Of a DNA stretch of 42,229 nt, positions 40,809 through 42,229 are shown one piece after another; positions within the stretch are counted from its first letter, which is position 1, and every line of letters starts with the position of its first letter. Origin of the DNA: an uncultured Collinsella sp. (GTDB lineage Bacteria > Actinomycetota > Coriobacteriia > Coriobacteriales > Coriobacteriaceae); assembly GCA_900752015.1 (NCBI GenBank), contig CAADTZ010000009.1, forward strand, positions 1-42,229. The letters run 5' to 3'. The position numbers were made by a program, and so were the translations under genes. A model generated the notes under the pieces. That model did no database searches. It had not been told where the DNA came from and saw only the letters and a list, made by a program, of their open reading frames with translations.

Positions 40809-41286
40809 ATCTGAAGCGCGGTTTACATTGCTAAAAGCGCGGGTAGATAAACACTTACAGGTGACCGATCTCTATATATTCCTGAACCAAAGGGTCATCA
40901 TCTGATACGTGCGGAAGATCCGCACCAGTCTTTCTATTACCTATAGAAAGCAATATGTTGTGTAGGACTTGTGAAGAGCGGAATTGACGTCCCACAGAGC
41001 TTCGCGGTCTGGCAATATATCTCCTTGCCGCGCGGCCCGGTCGGACCGGATCAGCCGCGGGGCGTGCACCTAGAGAACCGGATACTGCGAGGATGGACAC
41101 ACCAGATGTGTCGCATCCGGGCAGACATCGAACCATTTGAAATGGTCTAACTTGGATTTGTTTTTCGCAAGGCCGCCGAGAGGCGGCCCCGAGAAATTCC
41201 TTTTCCTATACTAAAACCATATGAATCGAACGGAACCGATCAGCGATGAACTGAGAGGACCGGACGGGCTCGAAGCCCAAATATTT
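40802..41286 (+). promoter_or_regulatory. upstream and leader region of the rRNA operon
   Basis: This long region should hold the rRNA promoters. Candidates are TTTACA (40822) with an AT-rich stretch about 17 bases on, and TATACT (41207-41212) with no clear -35; both are weak guesses. Stem-loops are plain: GTGCGGA/TCCGCAC (40909-40925), CTTTCTAT/ATAGAAAG (40932-40952), ACCATTT/AAATGGT (about 41132-41146) and GGCCGCC-GAGA-GGCGGCC (41171-41188). The last 60 bases should include the 5' half of the 16S processing stem. A minus-strand frame at 40855-41136 is not accepted as a gene. Confidence 0.5.

Positions 41287-42229
<943 letters not shown>

Noticed and set aside
40855..41136. 93-aa minus-strand protein upstream of 16S
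   Set aside because: No convincing ribosome site or family match, and it crosses the expected rRNA promoter region; kept only as an observation.

Overview
The window is a high-GC chromosomal segment from a gut actinobacterium of class Coriobacteriia. The partial 16S rRNA gene at the right edge (from about 41287) reads as Collinsella, close to C. aerofaciens. That call is from memory of the sequence, not from a search. Gene style agrees: dense high-GC genes, strong AGGAGG-type ribosome sites, and intergenic palindromes built on GGGAC/GTCCC and GTTTCC.

Left part (1-3817). A DUF554 membrane protein runs off the left edge. Beside it a minus-strand operon (3472 to 267) encodes a small cytosolic protein, a single-pass membrane protein, two secreted proteins that seem to share a domain, and a very small LAQTG sortase substrate. 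This looks like a cell-surface system of unknown function.

Metabolism and transport (3818-16957). An FAD-linked 2-hydroxyacid dehydrogenase, EtfB, and an EtfA with a fused two-cluster ferredoxin form one operon, the layout of an electron-confurcating lactate dehydrogenase. An HD phosphohydrolase, an AzlCD branched-chain amino acid exporter, a KdgT-type permease, a membrane diguanylate cyclase, an EamA exporter and the single-chain PurL follow.

Middle (16958-29435). A CPA2 antiporter is followed by an array of four 62-bp palindromic units. Then come a short-chain dehydrogenase, homoserine dehydrogenase, a collapsed copy of a branched-chain amino acid binding protein gene, and a complete livJHMGF operon. 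CutC, a GalT/HIT-like protein and a BASS-family symporter complete the region.

Right part (29436-42229). A RecJ nuclease fused to a RecQ-like helicase sits upstream of the bifunctional Rel enzyme and a metallo-beta-lactamase hydrolase, a shortened form of the recJ-apt-rel-dtd-hydrolase order known from Firmicutes. Class II aldolase, a transglutaminase-like protein and tRNA-Leu(CAA) follow; the 3' end of the tRNA and its terminator are duplicated. The infC-rpmI-rplT operon has an attenuator and an ATA start codon. A 535-bp leader region precedes the 16S gene.

No phage, transposase, CRISPR array or defence island is visible. The best candidates for novelty are the surface operon, the RecJ-RecQ fusion, the palindrome array, the tRNA-linked duplication and the collapsed livJ copy.
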